Shown here piece by piece: positions 10,450-22,007 of a stretch of DNA of 64,000 bases (position 1 is the stretch's first letter; each line of letters starts with the position of its first letter). The translations under genes were made by a program, and so were the position numbers. The stretch is from Salvia splendens (Eukaryota; Streptophyta; Magnoliopsida; Lamiales; Lamiaceae). The stretch covers positions 2,048,501-2,112,500 of the forward strand of contig NC_056034.1 of assembly GCF_004379255.2 (NCBI RefSeq), given 5' to 3'. The notes below the pieces were generated by a model. That model worked only from the letters and a program-made list of their open reading frames with translations. It did not search any database and had not been told where the DNA came from.

Positions 10450-12505
10450 GGGCATCCGCAACGCGTCTCGTTGCGGTCCCTATCTCGTCTCGGAGAGACG
10501 AGACGGCAGTAAGACAGCGTTGCGGGCTCCGTCTCGTCCCGGTCTCGTCCCCATCCCGTCCCATAACTCGTCTCGGAGAGACACTCGACGAGCTGTCTCG
10601 CCACGCGCGTTGGCGACGTGGCGAGCTGCGGTTCGTCCGTGACGCCCACTCGCCGGCGTTTATTTCCGTTGAAAATGAATTTTTTTATTGTTTTTTAAAA
10701 AATTCAAAAAAAAAATTCAAAAAATAAAAAAAAATCTCAAAATTATACTAGCCGTTTATAGCCATTTTTTAATTTTTTTTTTATTTTTTTTGAATTTTTT
10801 TAAGCCCCCAATCACTTCTATAAATATCAAATCATTCCCACAAATTAATCCACAAAAAAAAACTCTCTATTCTCACTCAAACACTCTCAAACACTCTACA
10901 TTCTTCATCTCAAAACATTATTCTTCTCCCAAATTTAAATCATTTATGGATCCATTTGAGCAAATGCGTCGCATAATGGAAGAATCGCTAGCAGAAGATC
11001 GACGTCGGGAGGAGGAGGAAGCCGCGGCGCCTCCAAGGTGATCCCGGAGTTACATCCATCGTGACCGGGAGGAAGCCGCCGCAAGGTTGGTACGCGACTA
11101 CTTTTATTACAACCCGGTATGGGGAGAGACCTACTTCCGTCGCCGTTTCCGCCTGCGGAAACGGCTATTTATGCACATCGCAAATACGTTGGCAGCCCGA
11201 GAAGAGTTCTTCCAAGAAGGGTTCGACGCCGTTGGCCGTCCCAGTCACACGACGCTGCAGAAATGTACTGCCGTAATCCGTCAGCTTGCTACTGGACAAA
11301 CGACTGATGTGTTCGACGAATATATACACATTGGGGAAATCACGGGGAGAATGTGTGTGATAAACTTCTACAAAGGCGTCCGGGCAGCCTTCACCGACAA
11401 ATTTCTCTGGAGGCCAAGCACGGCATATTATCAGTTTCTGCTCCGACTTCACGAAGAAGTGCACGGATTCCCCGAGATGCTTGGTAGCGTTGATTGCATG
11501 CATTGGCAATGAAAGAATTGCCCTGTGGCGTGGAAGGGGTCATACACGAGCGGCCACAAAGGCACCCACCCCACCGTTATACTCGAGGCCGTTGCCGACT
11601 ACCGGCTATGGATTTCGCATTCATATTTCGTGGTCCCCGGATCGAACAACGACGTCAACGTGCTCAACCAATCCGACCTCTTCACCGAAGTTTTGAATGG
11701 TAAAGCGTCGGCCATCAACTTCATCGCTAACAACCGGCAGTATAAAATTGGGTACTATCTTTCCGACGGCATCTACCCGAAGTGGCCAACCTTCGTGAAG
11801 ACGTTCAACAGGCCGGTGAACGAAAAACAGGCTCTTTTTGCGCAGAAGCAAGAGGCTGCTCGCAAGGATGTGGAGAGAGCGTTCAGGGTTCTCCAAGCTC
11901 GCTTCAACATTATCAAAGCCCCGGCTCGTATGTGGTTTATGGAGAATATGGTCGACATCATGTATACGTGCATAATCTTGCACAACATGATTGTAGCCGA
12001 CAAATGACTTGAGGCAGGAAATTGGTTCGACCCTGAAACCTCGGGAAGCTCTACCGCAAGTAGTCCGCCTCGCAGTGGAGTGCATCCGTCCATGTAAGAT
12101 CGGTTGTCTATTCGGGCAAGGACACGTGATTCTACCGCCCACGCCCAACTCCAAGATGATCTAATGGAGCACATTTGAGCAAACTTTGGCAACCAGTAGA
12201 CTGTGCGGAAGAAATTAAATTATGTATATTTAATATTTTTTGGGATTTTAATTATGCGTTTTTTTTTTATTTTAAGTTGTAATTTTATGTTATTTAATGA
12301 AGTGTGTTTTTATTAATTGAATTTGTTGGAAATAAAATAAAAAATGAAACTAAATGAATAGTTAAGGGATGAGATGGTTAAGAGACGGATGGTTGCAGGT
12401 GATGTCTCTTAGTTAAGAGATGAAGTGAAAAGTATAATGGGACCCATGAATAGTTAAGAGATGAGACAGTTAAGAGACGGATAAGAACCAGCGTTGCGGA
12501 TGGCC
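10450..12505 (+). mobile_element. Decayed PIF/Harbinger-type DNA transposon
   Basis: The left end GGGCATCCGCAACGC (10450-10464) and right end GCGTTGCGGATGGCC (12491-12505) form a 15-base terminal inverted repeat with one mismatch. The left flank is TAA (10447-10449) and the right flank TCA (12506-12508), an imperfect trace of the 3-bp duplication typical of this superfamily. GTCTCG/CGAGAC palindromes lie just inside the left end (10464-10590). The interior codes for a DDE transposase. The second, Myb-like protein of autonomous PIF elements was not seen, so the copy is probably non-autonomous as well as inactive. Confidence 0.9.
10946..12199 (+). pseudogene. Harbinger DDE transposase pseudogene with five in-frame stops
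   Basis: One continuous reading frame of 418 codons runs from ATG 10946 to TAG 12197. It is interrupted at TGA 11039, TGA 11510, TGA 12005, TAA 12095 and TGA 12176, with no frameshift. Catalytic residues of the plant PIF/Harbinger (DDE_Tnp_4) fold are visible: aspartate in SVDCMH (about 11489), aspartate in LSDGIYP (about 11763) and glutamate in DVERAF (about 11877). An acidic/Arg-rich N-terminus precedes a helical region with paired aromatic residues. All five stops can arise by a single transition (CGA, CAA or TGG to a stop), which suggests decay by cytosine methylation and deamination. No functional product is possible. Confidence 0.92.
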
Positions 12506-14059
12506 TCAAGTGACCAAACCCGGCTACGAGATCTTGATCCTTAACTTATGATGTGCGGTCTCTTGAGTCTGTCAATTTTCTAAGGTTGCTCCATTAGTCA
12601 TTCATTTGTAGGAGTAACTTTTTCAGTTATTTATTAATTATTATATATCAAGTTATATGGCAACTGGGAGGGACACGTGGCCTTTGGAAACCTAACCTTT
12701 GTTGCTAAGTAAACCACCATTGGCAAAGTTACAAAATAGTGAGAGTGTGAGAGGAAACTTGTTTGCTTCAAAAGAAAACTTTGAAAGTGAGAGAATCATT
12801 TTATATTCACCATTAACTCCCCCTTTTTTAGTGTGGATCCCTTTCTATTGAAACAAATATATTTGGAAATTAAAAAAATAAAAGGATGAAAATTTAAAAC
12901 GCCCACTTTCATACTTGAGTTTAATTTTTTTTCCTTTTGCGATTGTTAATTTCTCAACCACTTTCACAATATTAGCATTAAGCCAATATATAAATGTTTC
13001 CAATAGTTAAGTGAAAATTCCGATCCCCCACTTTATTATAGCGAAGAAAATCTTTTATCCCATTATTATTGGTTAGAAATCTCATGTCTTTTGATGAATT
13101 ATACTTTAGCAATATAGCCTAAATGTGTATAGTTATCATAACACAAACAATAAATATCATCGTAGTACTATATATACTTTACAATGGATAAAACATGAGT
13201 ATTACTAGTAAGAAAATTTTCACATAATTGATCTTTACAAAAAAAAATTGCATGGGTAAATCTCTTCCTTTTTTTTATGTATATGTCAAATGAGATGTGA
13301 CCATGAAATGATTTAACTAAACAAAATCAACGAGTTGGTTTGAATAAACACTAACTGAGAGGAAACGTGAATTTGAATATTGAAACAATATAAAGTTTTA
13401 CAAGCGTTGAAAGTAAATAAAGTTGGAAAGAAAGCTAAATGAAAGTGACTGAGCCAGACCCTTTAACAAAGCATACAATTCTTACTACCAAATAATTGCA
13501 ATTTACCTATACATGATATTTTCCTCTAATCATTTCACAAAAATCTTAATTCCTAATATCTGCCCATAACTGCCTCTGCAAAAGTAATTACATATTGTTA
13601 CTCATATTAATATTGGTCATATCATGAAAATGGAACTCATAGAATCGGAGCTATTGTATGTGAATTCGACTGCAATTCTAAAGAATGAAATAACATATCA
13701 ACATCGAGCGAGCACTCTGTGTAGTGCAAAGAAGCAAAGCACGCTACTGAAAAAGCACTGTATGGAGAACGTAATTAATATTATGAGTTAGAAATTATTT
13801 AATGCTACTTAATTTTTGAAACACATTTAAATATTTAATCAAGATTTGATTTAGGTCGATTGGAATAAATACATTGGTTTCAGTCGAAAACCATTGGGAA
13901 GAAAAATGTGGATGTAGTGGACTGAAGGATTTTTAATTGAACTAACTTAGGCAATAAACAGCCAAACAATAATTGGATGAAATTATAGATAAAAATGTCA
14001 CGTTTATTAAAGTTGAGACGTAGTACTTTCTCTAAAGCTCAATGTACAACCCTTCTCCC
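12506..14059. other. AT-rich intergenic stretch
   Basis: No conserved reading frame, RNA gene or transposon ends were recognised. The right end grades into the promoter of the DUF761 gene. Confidence 0.55.
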
Positions 14060-14067
14060 TATAAATA
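14060..14067 (+). promoter_or_regulatory. TATA box of the DUF761 gene
   Basis: TATAAATA lies 130 bases before the ATG at 14190. This implies a leader of about 100 bases rich in C and A, which is usual for a strongly induced plant gene. Confidence 0.7.
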
Positions 14068-14189
14068 GAACCCCTCACATTTCTTCACTCATTCAACCAA
14101 TTCTGTCTCCAAACACAAACATCAACTCTCCCAAATTCAAATTGGCAAATCAAAAATTCAATCGTTAAAAACCAAAATCAATTACAAAA

Positions 14190-14696
14190 ATGGAGCAAAA
14201 TCTCCCGATCATCCTGAAGAAATTCTGGAGCATATTGAAAGTAGCATATTTCATGCTGAGAAAAGGCATTTCAAAGGCCAAATTACTCTCCGATCTCAGC
14301 ACCATGATGAAGCGCGGCAAAATCGCCGGCAAAACCGCAATGCACAACCTCATCTTCCACCACCACCACGGCGAGGCGCCGCCGCCGCTGCCGCTGCCGG
14401 AAGAGTACGAGTTCAGCTGCCGTAGCACGCCGGCGTTCCGGCTGCCGTTCCACCTCGGGAAGCGGAAGCAGGCGGCGGAGATGGAGCTGTGGGCGGCGGC
14501 GGTGGAGATGGCGTGCAGCGCGGCGCCGTCGCCGGCGCTGCCGGGGTTCGGGAGGACGCCGGCGGTGAGGCAGCTGAGGATCACGGACTCGCCGTTCCCG
14601 CTGAGGGAGATCGACGAAGATCACCGCGTCGATGAAGCGGCGGAGGAGTTCATCATGAAATTTTATAGGGATTTGAAGAAGCAAAATGGGGCTTGA
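14190..14696 (+). CDS. DUF761 family protein (Avr9/Cf-9 rapidly elicited protein 146-like)
   Basis: A single-exon gene of 168 residues. The N-terminal third is basic and hydrophobic (KKFWSILKVAYFMLRKGISKAK) and includes MMKRGKIAGK followed by a His run. A Pro/Ala-rich middle contains YEFSC and PAF blocks typical of the family. The C-terminal VDEAAEEFIMKFYRDLKKQ (residues 147-165) is the DUF761 signature. Biochemical function is unknown; relatives are induced by defence elicitors in tobacco and seen in cotton fibre. Coding sequence is much more GC-rich than its surroundings. The ATG is the first after the TATA box, and an AATAAA at 14904 could serve 3' processing. It converges on the HD-Zip III gene, and I recall the same pairing in Arabidopsis (At1g52140-At1g52150). 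Confidence 0.88.
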   Translation: MEQNLPIILKKFWSILKVAYFMLRKGISKAKLLSDLSTMMKRGKIAGKTAMHNLIFHHHHGEAPPPLPLPEEYEFSCRSTPAFRLPFHLGKRKQAAEMELWAAAVEMACSAAPSPALPGFGRTPAVRQLRITDSPFPLREIDEDHRVDEAAEEFIMKFYRDLKKQNGA

Positions 14697-15608
14697 TTTG
14701 ATTTTACTATGTGTTTGTGTGTGTGTTTTTTTGGAGATTTGGGGGAAATGGAAGCATGTTGCAATTTTTATGTGATTATGCTTACGGATATTTTGAATAT
14801 TTTTATGGGTAGAGGTAAATGATAAATATTGGTATATTTAGGAATGCTTTAGGTTTGTTATTAGTCAAGGAAATGTAAAATGTAATTTAGCAATATACGA
14901 AGAAATAAAAAGAATTATGTGTATGTATATATTGATGTGCTTTTGATTAATTGATTCATCTTTTTCTGCAAATTTTTGAGGCATTTTGTGTTTTATTTTT
15001 AATAAAAGGACTGTGAATCATATAGTATACTTTTATTTTTTGGGATACCGCTTGATTTTGCTTATGTTTCTGGTCTCTTTAAAATTCAAATCTCTAAATG
15101 CAGGAAACTTCAAATGATGGGAAGGATATAACTAGTATTTAGATTATAAAGTTTTGGGAGGAATAAATAAAATGTCACATGGAACATAAATTGAAGCTAT
15201 ACTATTCCCCATATCTCTCTCAAATTTCAAAATTCATTTGTTGCCTTATTTCAATCTCGTATTTGACTCTATAAATGAATTTTGAAACATTATGGTAAAA
15301 TACATATATAATCATGAACATAAACAAAACTAAACACGAAACCAGTAATAGAGAACATATATAAATGGAAACCACTATAAATAATGAATAAAGTAGAAAT
15401 TAGAATATACTTCAAACAGAGGTCTAAATATTTCCTTAAAAAGTAAGTTTCCAAACAAGACATCAACCATAAACAACTGCATCAACCCCAAAAGGGAAAA
15501 CGCAGTATCTAAGCAAAATACAGACATCAATAGTTCTGTAAACAGAAGCAAAGCATGTTCAAAACAACTGAGTTTCTTGTTCCATTTCACAATCAAACAC
15601 CAGCAACC
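14697..15608. other. Shared 3' region between two convergent genes
   Basis: This 0.9 kb separates the stop of the DUF761 gene from the stop of the HD-Zip III gene. It should contain both 3' untranslated regions. AATAAA-like signals occur near 14904 (plus strand). No further gene is seen. Confidence 0.6.
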
Positions 15609-18600
15609 TCAAACAAACGACCAGTTCACGAACATGAAGCAGATGCAATGAGCGTCTTCGTCGTCATTCAGAACTTTCCACGCGACTGCTCTCTCGTACG
15701 AGACGGGCCTGCCCATGCTCGACATACAGATTCCTCCCGGAAGAGTCGCAAAACCCTGTCGTATAAACTCGTTTTTCAGATTTTTCAGTCTCGAGAAAAA
15801 ATTGGCAAGATTAGTAGCATGCGCGTGGTTTGCTCACCTGATTCATTATCCGTGGGAACTCGGAGCGGATGTTCTTTCGGCCGTGATCATCGAGTATTTT
15901 CTCCAGAGAGATGTCTTGGAGCGCTACGAGGGTCGTCTCCAGCATGTCTACGCCCGCCTGGTTTGCAAACGTGAAATCGGAAGCAGCCTGCAGAAGAATT
16001 GCAAAAGAAGCATTACTTGTTTCGTTGTTTCCTACGATTAACACTGTTAGATACGAGTTTTGCAATCGTACCTTCACGGAGCAGCACATGATAGCATCCG
16101 AATGGCGCCACAGTGCTTTAAGGATGGAATCATTCCCTCCACCGTTTGTTTTGAGAAGCTCGACTCCCATAAAGTTCCTAGAAAGAAACAGTGCACGAAG
16201 TTTTAAGGAAAGTCGAGTGAGGATGTGTGCATTAGGAGTACCTTAAGACGAAGAATACGCGTGCAAAATGAGGCGTAAGGTTTACCTATAGCTTTGGCAG
16301 ATCCAACGAGCGAGGATGTGTGCTTCGGGAGCACCAAGTGGCGAGCGAAGACCGGCGTGAGGACCGATACCAGAGGGGGAGAGAGCTAATGCCACCCGTT
16401 GAACTGATGAAATAATGCTGCGAACGTATTGCCGGGCCATGCACGCCACGTTATCTTGCATGTGGCTTTCAAACGCGAATTGGAAGGCGATAGTCATGAC
16501 GGACCTTGTAGCGCCACCGTTACTAGAGAGGCCGTTGGGTGGTTTGTTTCCGGCTGCTCCAGTTTCCAGAGCAGAAGCAAGGTCGAGTGTTCGATTTGGA
16601 CTGCCAGCTTCCTAAATATTATCAATCCAACAATAATGAAACTAGAAATCAACATAATCAAATCCGAGAAACGAAAAAAGCAGCAACCGAGAACTGACCT
16701 TGCCCGAATCAAGGGGAATGATGCGAAAGCCTGACGGCAGCAGTGGAGCATCATCAGCAAAGGAGGCATCGATAGGGGCGAATATGAGTTCAAAACACGA
16801 GCCTACTGCATTTTCATCCATTCCGCAACAGAGCTGCCAGACTTTGAGGTGAGTACCACACAAGATAAAACGAATGGAGCAAGAAAGACAAGGAAAACGA
16901 TCTTTGAAATGCACGTTGAAGGCAGAGCTAATAGTCGATAAACAATTAAAATATCACCAAGTTGCTGCCATGAGACAGCACGTACAACGAACTTAGCCTT
17001 GTGCTGATGATAATAATTTCCATATATCAAAACACGTTCTAGATTTACCGATTCAATAGCAAGAACAAAATATACCTGCAAGAGCAATACGTCCCTAGGC
17101 ATCATCGCTTCTTCAGCAGTCTGAGCAATACCTTCCAGTTTAATCACCTCGAGAAGCTATAAAGCATCAGAACATATTGTATTATAACAAGATAAAGGAT
17201 TGTACAGCATTAAACTATGAAAACTATTTACTTCAAACGGTAAAAAGACAATTCTATACACTTGCCTCTTCGTGCTCAATAGTCTGAGCCAAAGGAAGTA
17301 TAACTTGGCCTCCATAATTACCAACTCGAGGACCCAAGAACGTACAAGGACCAATTTTAACGGCAGCAGCTGAGTAGGCGTCAATATTGGTGTCTGCCCA
17401 TTCCGATCTATGCTCTCTCAAAAATCGTAGCAGTATTGCAGGAGGCACATTCTGAACAAGAGAAATTAAGATTATGTTATTATAGTTACAGCGTACGAAC
17501 GAATGCTCATTAGTCAACCGGGAAATATACTTGTGAGGATAATAGTAGCTCAACAGCACAAAATCATACTGACCTGTAGAAGCATAGAGGCTTTGGCACA
17601 CAGGATGGAGCTGCAAATGGAATTATATCCGCTTGCGAAAGAGATATTCAACCCCATCAGTTTTTCCGGATTCGAGTTCACAAGAATAGTGATATCATCC
17701 ACACCATCATTGCCTATCAACGACCATCCCTCGTCACCGAACCCATTAAGAGCCTCGTTGAATCCCCTGTATAGTGATCAAAACGATTACATGCAAATCA
17801 GGACCGCGCAGAACAAAATGCAAATGGAGGAAAGGAGTGATATCTTACCTGCTCAACCGGTGGCTAAGTGCTCGTAGAGCTGCCGGCCTTCTGCCCCAGT
17901 TGTTCACACTAGACTGTGAAATGTCGAGAGCTATCTGCCTAAGATGGCGTACAGCCTATATTTGACACGAAAGAAATAATAGAAGGGAAACGATCATTCA
18001 CAGCAAAGAATAAGCATCAAGTCAAGAATGTAGATAGGAAAATTACAGCTGTTGTGATCCTTTGAGCAAGCACAGTCGATGATTCATAGAGCGAGCGCAA
18101 AACCTCAGGAACACTCCATGCCTGATGAACAAAGAAAACACTAAGTAACGATAGAAGCTAAGCATGTCGAGGAAAAGCTGTTCAAAACAACATTGTGCAG
18201 CAATAGTTTCAATTCTCTATTACATACTTCCACAACAAATTTACGCGAATAATCTGCAAATACAATTACCTCCAAGTTCATATGATCTACGATGTGGATG
18301 ATAGATCCTCCTCCTTCACAAGGTCTGATTAGGTAACCACTAGGCAGCATCTCAGCTCTAACAAAATTCTGAACAGGCGGCATGCTAGGACCATTCTGAG
18401 TGTTGCTGAGAGACCTCTCGCAAACCACCAAACTGCCATCATCCATGACAGAGGTGAAGCGTAACAACCAAAAGTCGCGACCAGGCGCGAGAGTTGTTGG
18501 TGCATATAACTGAAATTTAAAATTTATAGAGCCATGAGTAAGATACAGAGTTAAGGTATTATAGAAATCACGGATATATAGTACTAATTAAACTCTACCT

Positions 18601-20007
18601 GCATGTATAAAAGTTCTATGGTTCCACCATTGGCAGTAGGCAGCACGTTTACCACATCCACAGCTCGGCAATCGCGAAACCATGAAGGTCGATCCTTCAG
18701 GATTTCAGCAACCTGGAAATGAAGCATGATAAAAACCTTAAGTAAGATGAGACTTTAGAAAGAAAAGGAAACAGAGTGATGGTGTTCTTACTCTGTTGGG
18801 TTCTAGACCAACCAGACCGCAAGCTCGTGCAGCCACGCCAGGGCAACCATGAGAAATAGCAACGATTCCAATGGAATCCGGACCAGGCTAACAAAAGTTC
18901 ACACAAAACAGTTAGTCGAAATACTAATTCGTACTTGCATCAAGAAAAGGGAAGGGTATTCAGATTGAGAAACATGAGGTAGCATAGAATTTATGTAGAC
19001 GGGGAAGCTTGAGAGAACTCAAATACCTTCATTCCAGGCATTTGGACCCACTCAACGGCAGTTCCAGTAGCCTTCGAAAGAAACTCTGCTAAAGTTTCTT
19101 CTGCAATGGACAAAAGTCTAGGAAAATACAAATGACAATGGAACAGTGTGAGCCACCACGAAAACAAACATCGAACGTTTATTGTACCATATGTAGCAAA
19201 ATAACAGCCGATATACTCTTACTTCTATTGTAAAAATGTCTAAACAATCATAACCCCCCTACTAACCCTGCAGGACTTGCATCCCTCGGAGGATGCTGAG
19301 GCGTCAAGTGGTGCTTTTGACCACTCGTCACCACTGATTCACAGCTAGTGTCTTTAGTAGAAAGTGGATTCTGCAAGCCAATAGATTAAGTTCGTTAATT
19401 TACCAAGACAACTATTACATATTGGAAACTAAGAACGGAGAGTCTAGTTCTAAGATTCTCACATTCGGTGTATGCTGGCGAAAGTAACTGTTTTCATACA
19501 CCAAGTGTGATACTTGCTTCTGCATCCTATCATTCTCCTCCATCAACAGTTTGTTCATCGCTGTCAGCTTCCGATTTACACCTTGCAGCCTTGACGCTTC
19601 TTTTCTCTGCTTCTCTCTGCATCTGTATTCGAAGAGGGAACAATTCAAGATTCTAATTTCCGAACACAAGAAACATAATTTATATGGGACACATTTTTTG
19701 TTGCATTAATTTAACTAAACATACACAACCAATCAACTATAGTGCTAAAATCAATCAACACCAATCTGCCTATATACCTTCTGTTCTGGAACCAGACTTT
19801 GATCTGCTTAGGCTCAATGTGGGATAAAATAGGGCACTCACGAATGAGCTGCTGGCGACGAATGGAGCTCGGTTTTGGACAATCGTGGTATAGCCTCTCG
19901 AGGGCTTCAACCTGCTCAGGAGTATAGCGCACATACTTCCCATTATCCATAGCTGCAGCCGCGGCAGCAGCAGCCGCCTTGCTACTCTCTTTGCAAGACA
20001 TTGCCAT
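15609..20007 (-). CDS. HB15: Class III homeodomain-leucine zipper transcription factor (ATHB-15/CORONA-like)
   Basis: Seventeen coding exons join to 846 residues: 20007-19778, 19622-19463, 19370-19267, 19117-19027, 18887-18792, 18712-18599, 18509-18270, 18121-18047, 17955-17849, 17766-17574, 17451-17266, 17156-17076, 16833-16699, 16611-16286, 16177-16072, 15987-15838, 15755-15609. All phases agree. Order: homeodomain (about 23-82, ending KVWFQNRR), leucine zipper (about 83-120), START domain, SAD and a C-terminal MEKHLA domain ending NWSFV. The N-terminus MAMSCK and DNGKYVRYTPEQ point to the ATHB-15/ATHB-8 clade. Such nuclear factors set adaxial identity, meristem and vascular patterning. Oddities are a run of nine alanines after residue 10, a GC-AG intron after exon 11, and AASDFTFANQ where relatives I recall have LPVFTFANQ. 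Expression should be controlled by miR165/166. Confidence 0.96.
17264..17266 (-). other. GC splice donor of HD-Zip III intron 11
   Basis: Exon 11 ends ...GAAGAG at 17266 and the intron begins GCAAGT, the strong consensus of GC-AG introns. Using the nearest GT, four bases further, would shift the frame. The GC donor gives the conserved HEE-LLEVIKLEG join. Confidence 0.88.
18878..19037 (-). promoter_or_regulatory. miR165/166 target site split across exons 4 and 5
   Basis: The last 11 bases of exon 4 (19037-19027) and the first 10 of exon 5 (18887-18878) join to the START-domain site encoding PGMKPGP. The unspliced copy is broken by the intron. Compared with the usual HD-Zip III site, GGGATG is here GGAATG, which pairs by Watson-Crick with miR166 where the usual site has a G:U pair. 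Regulation by miR165/166 is established for the family. Confidence 0.9.
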
Positions 20008-20730
20008 CTTCCACAACTACAACCTCAACTACTACAAACGAAGAATCAATCCTTATTCTCCCCTTCCCCACCCCTAATTAAACACCTTAAAACACTTCAG
20101 TCTTTCTTCAAGAACCCTTTTTCAGAATCAATCCAAACATTCTAAAACCAAGAGTCTTGCTTTGCTAAACAACAACTACCCTACATCAAACAGTATCACA
20201 AAAAAGTAGAGAATATTCCTTAACCTTATTCTTTCTAAAGAAAATTCTGCAAATACAAAACCTAATTGATCACGAAGCTTAGAGCATAATAAACAAAAGA
20301 CAGCTGAAATATAGTAACAGGTAACTAAATCCCCCTTTCAAACAAAATCAAGAAACACTTATTCTTATCTTCAATTCTTGAATCCACCAAACATCCCTCC
20401 AATCCCACCAACTACCCTTCATAATAACTGATTCAATAACCCAACACCAATCCTATTTCACGAAAAGATCGAACCTTCGAGCCTCCCAACACACACAAGC
20501 ACACCACGCATAAGCATCTCATAGCTGTCTCCAAGATTCCACCTCCCCCTTCTCCAAAAATCGAAACTTTCTTCAATGGATGAAACTTCTGTGACATGCA
20601 AAGACACTAGAAAAGCAGAAACACATACACACAAACATGTTACATGGATCTGGGCGTTTGAGCTAAAAATGAGTTGTTGGTAAAGAAAAACAGTAGGGAA
20701 AGAAAGAGGAATAGAGAGACCAGATAGTGC
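20008..20730 (-). other. Probable 5' leader and proximal promoter of the HD-Zip III gene
   Basis: The family usually has a long leader, and this stretch is pyrimidine-rich on the minus strand with no other gene. It contains a start-stop pair ATGTAA on the minus strand (20645-20640). Upstream lies a purine (GA)n block on the minus strand near 20926-20942. The transcript start was not identified. Confidence 0.45.
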
Positions 20731-21837
20731 TTGGTGGAGCCTTTATTATTTTTCTGCTTTGGTTTTTATTTTCAATGTGTTGTTTCCATTGGCTCTTTTG
20801 CTTTTACTTTTCTCTCTCTGTGTGGTATATCTCCAAGCTCTGCCTTCAGATTCTCTCTCTTACTGTGCAGTCTGAATTTGGAATATCTCATGAATGGGAC
20901 TCTCTCTCCGCAGTACTATTCTGTCCTCTCTCTCTCTCTCTTCATAGTGGAAAACATTACCCCCTCAATTTCAATCAAATTACTACTCCACCAAATTCTC
21001 AATTGCAATTTACAGACTGCAAAAAAATAAATTCTTTTATTCTTTGCAAGAATTTCAAGTTGAGGTACAAAGTTCTTGAGTGGCAAAAGAGTAAAATGCG
21101 GTGATGGGAGTGGGTAAATGTGAGATATGAGAAATCTTGGAGCAAGAAAAAGATTTTGAGGGATGGGAGAGAGAGAAGACATCATGATGAGGATTCTGCA
21201 TGCGCCTCCTCGATTCTTACTTCTCTGCTCTTTTAATTGCACCTTTTTACAGTAAATTTATGAGCCTTGTTTTTAAGGAAAAAAGTATTCATTTCATTTA
21301 GAAGATGCAAATACCCACGTAAAGCTTACTTTTTTATGCAACCCTTTTTAAGCAAGTTTTTGAATCTCTATTGTAAAGTAATAATCCTACAATATGGTTT
21401 ACTCCATTTTTGGTTTTTGAATGAATGCATTGTAGTAAGACTTAAGGTACATCTTAATTACCACGTGCATTATTATATTTAGCTTGTTTAGGCTATGTTT
21501 GGTATCCAAGATTATTAATTGGTCAAAAATTTAATTGTTACTGACAAAAATAAAGAATAAAAAAATAAATTGGTGCTATCTGAACTTAATGAGATACAAA
21601 TGGTAGTCAATTAGTAAATGACATGACAATTGAAAAGTGATACTGTATTGTGATCACATTCACATAATCTTTCACTCAAACCATACCCAAAGTATTATTA
21701 TTACACAAGACTACAAAACTAGTACGTCATCTTTGCATTTGTTTTTATTTTAAATACTACTAGTATTTTATTTCATTTTTGTGAGTTAATAAACGATGTC
21801 GTTTTAATTGTGCCACTTTTTTTATTCTGATAGAGAA
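20731..21837. other. Intergenic region between divergent HD-Zip III and SEC13 genes
   Basis: This carries the promoters of both genes. A (CT)n run lies at 20926-20942. A degenerate pair of ends (GGCTATGTTTGG near 21492 and CAAACCATACCC near 21678) hints at an old MITE but does not align well. No coding sequence was recognised. Confidence 0.5.
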
Positions 21838-21921
21838 CGGCCCATTTTCGTGCCTCGAGCCCAGCCCATTAATTCAACATAATATTGATGGCGACGATTT
21901 GAAGAAGCCCAGCCCGTTAAT
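21838..21921 (+). promoter_or_regulatory. Site II (TGGGCY) cluster upstream of SEC13
   Basis: GGCCCA, AGCCCA and AGCCCAG occur several times within about 85 bases (inverse of TGGGCY). Such site II elements bind TCP factors and are common in promoters of constitutive plant genes. ACGATGTCGTTTT also occurs twice, near 21794 and 21938. Confidence 0.5.
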
Positions 21922-22007
21922 TCCATTCAACTTTAACGATGTCGTTTTGAAGGATTAGCTTATAATCTTTGAAATTATAGATTTCAGTCATCGATCGTCT
22001 TCCACAG

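Noticed and set aside
14283..14684. Arg/Pro-rich minus-strand frame opposite the DUF761 gene
   Set aside because: It is the antisense shadow of a GC-rich real gene whose product matches a known family.
17257..17262. GT splice donor for HD-Zip III intron 11
   Set aside because: It would add four bases and shift the frame before the conserved EVIKLEG block; the GC donor keeps it.
21492..21690. Possible MITE between the HD-Zip III gene and SEC13
   Set aside because: The candidate ends (GGCTATGTTTGG and CAAACCATACCC) do not align as inverted repeats over a useful length and no target duplication was found.
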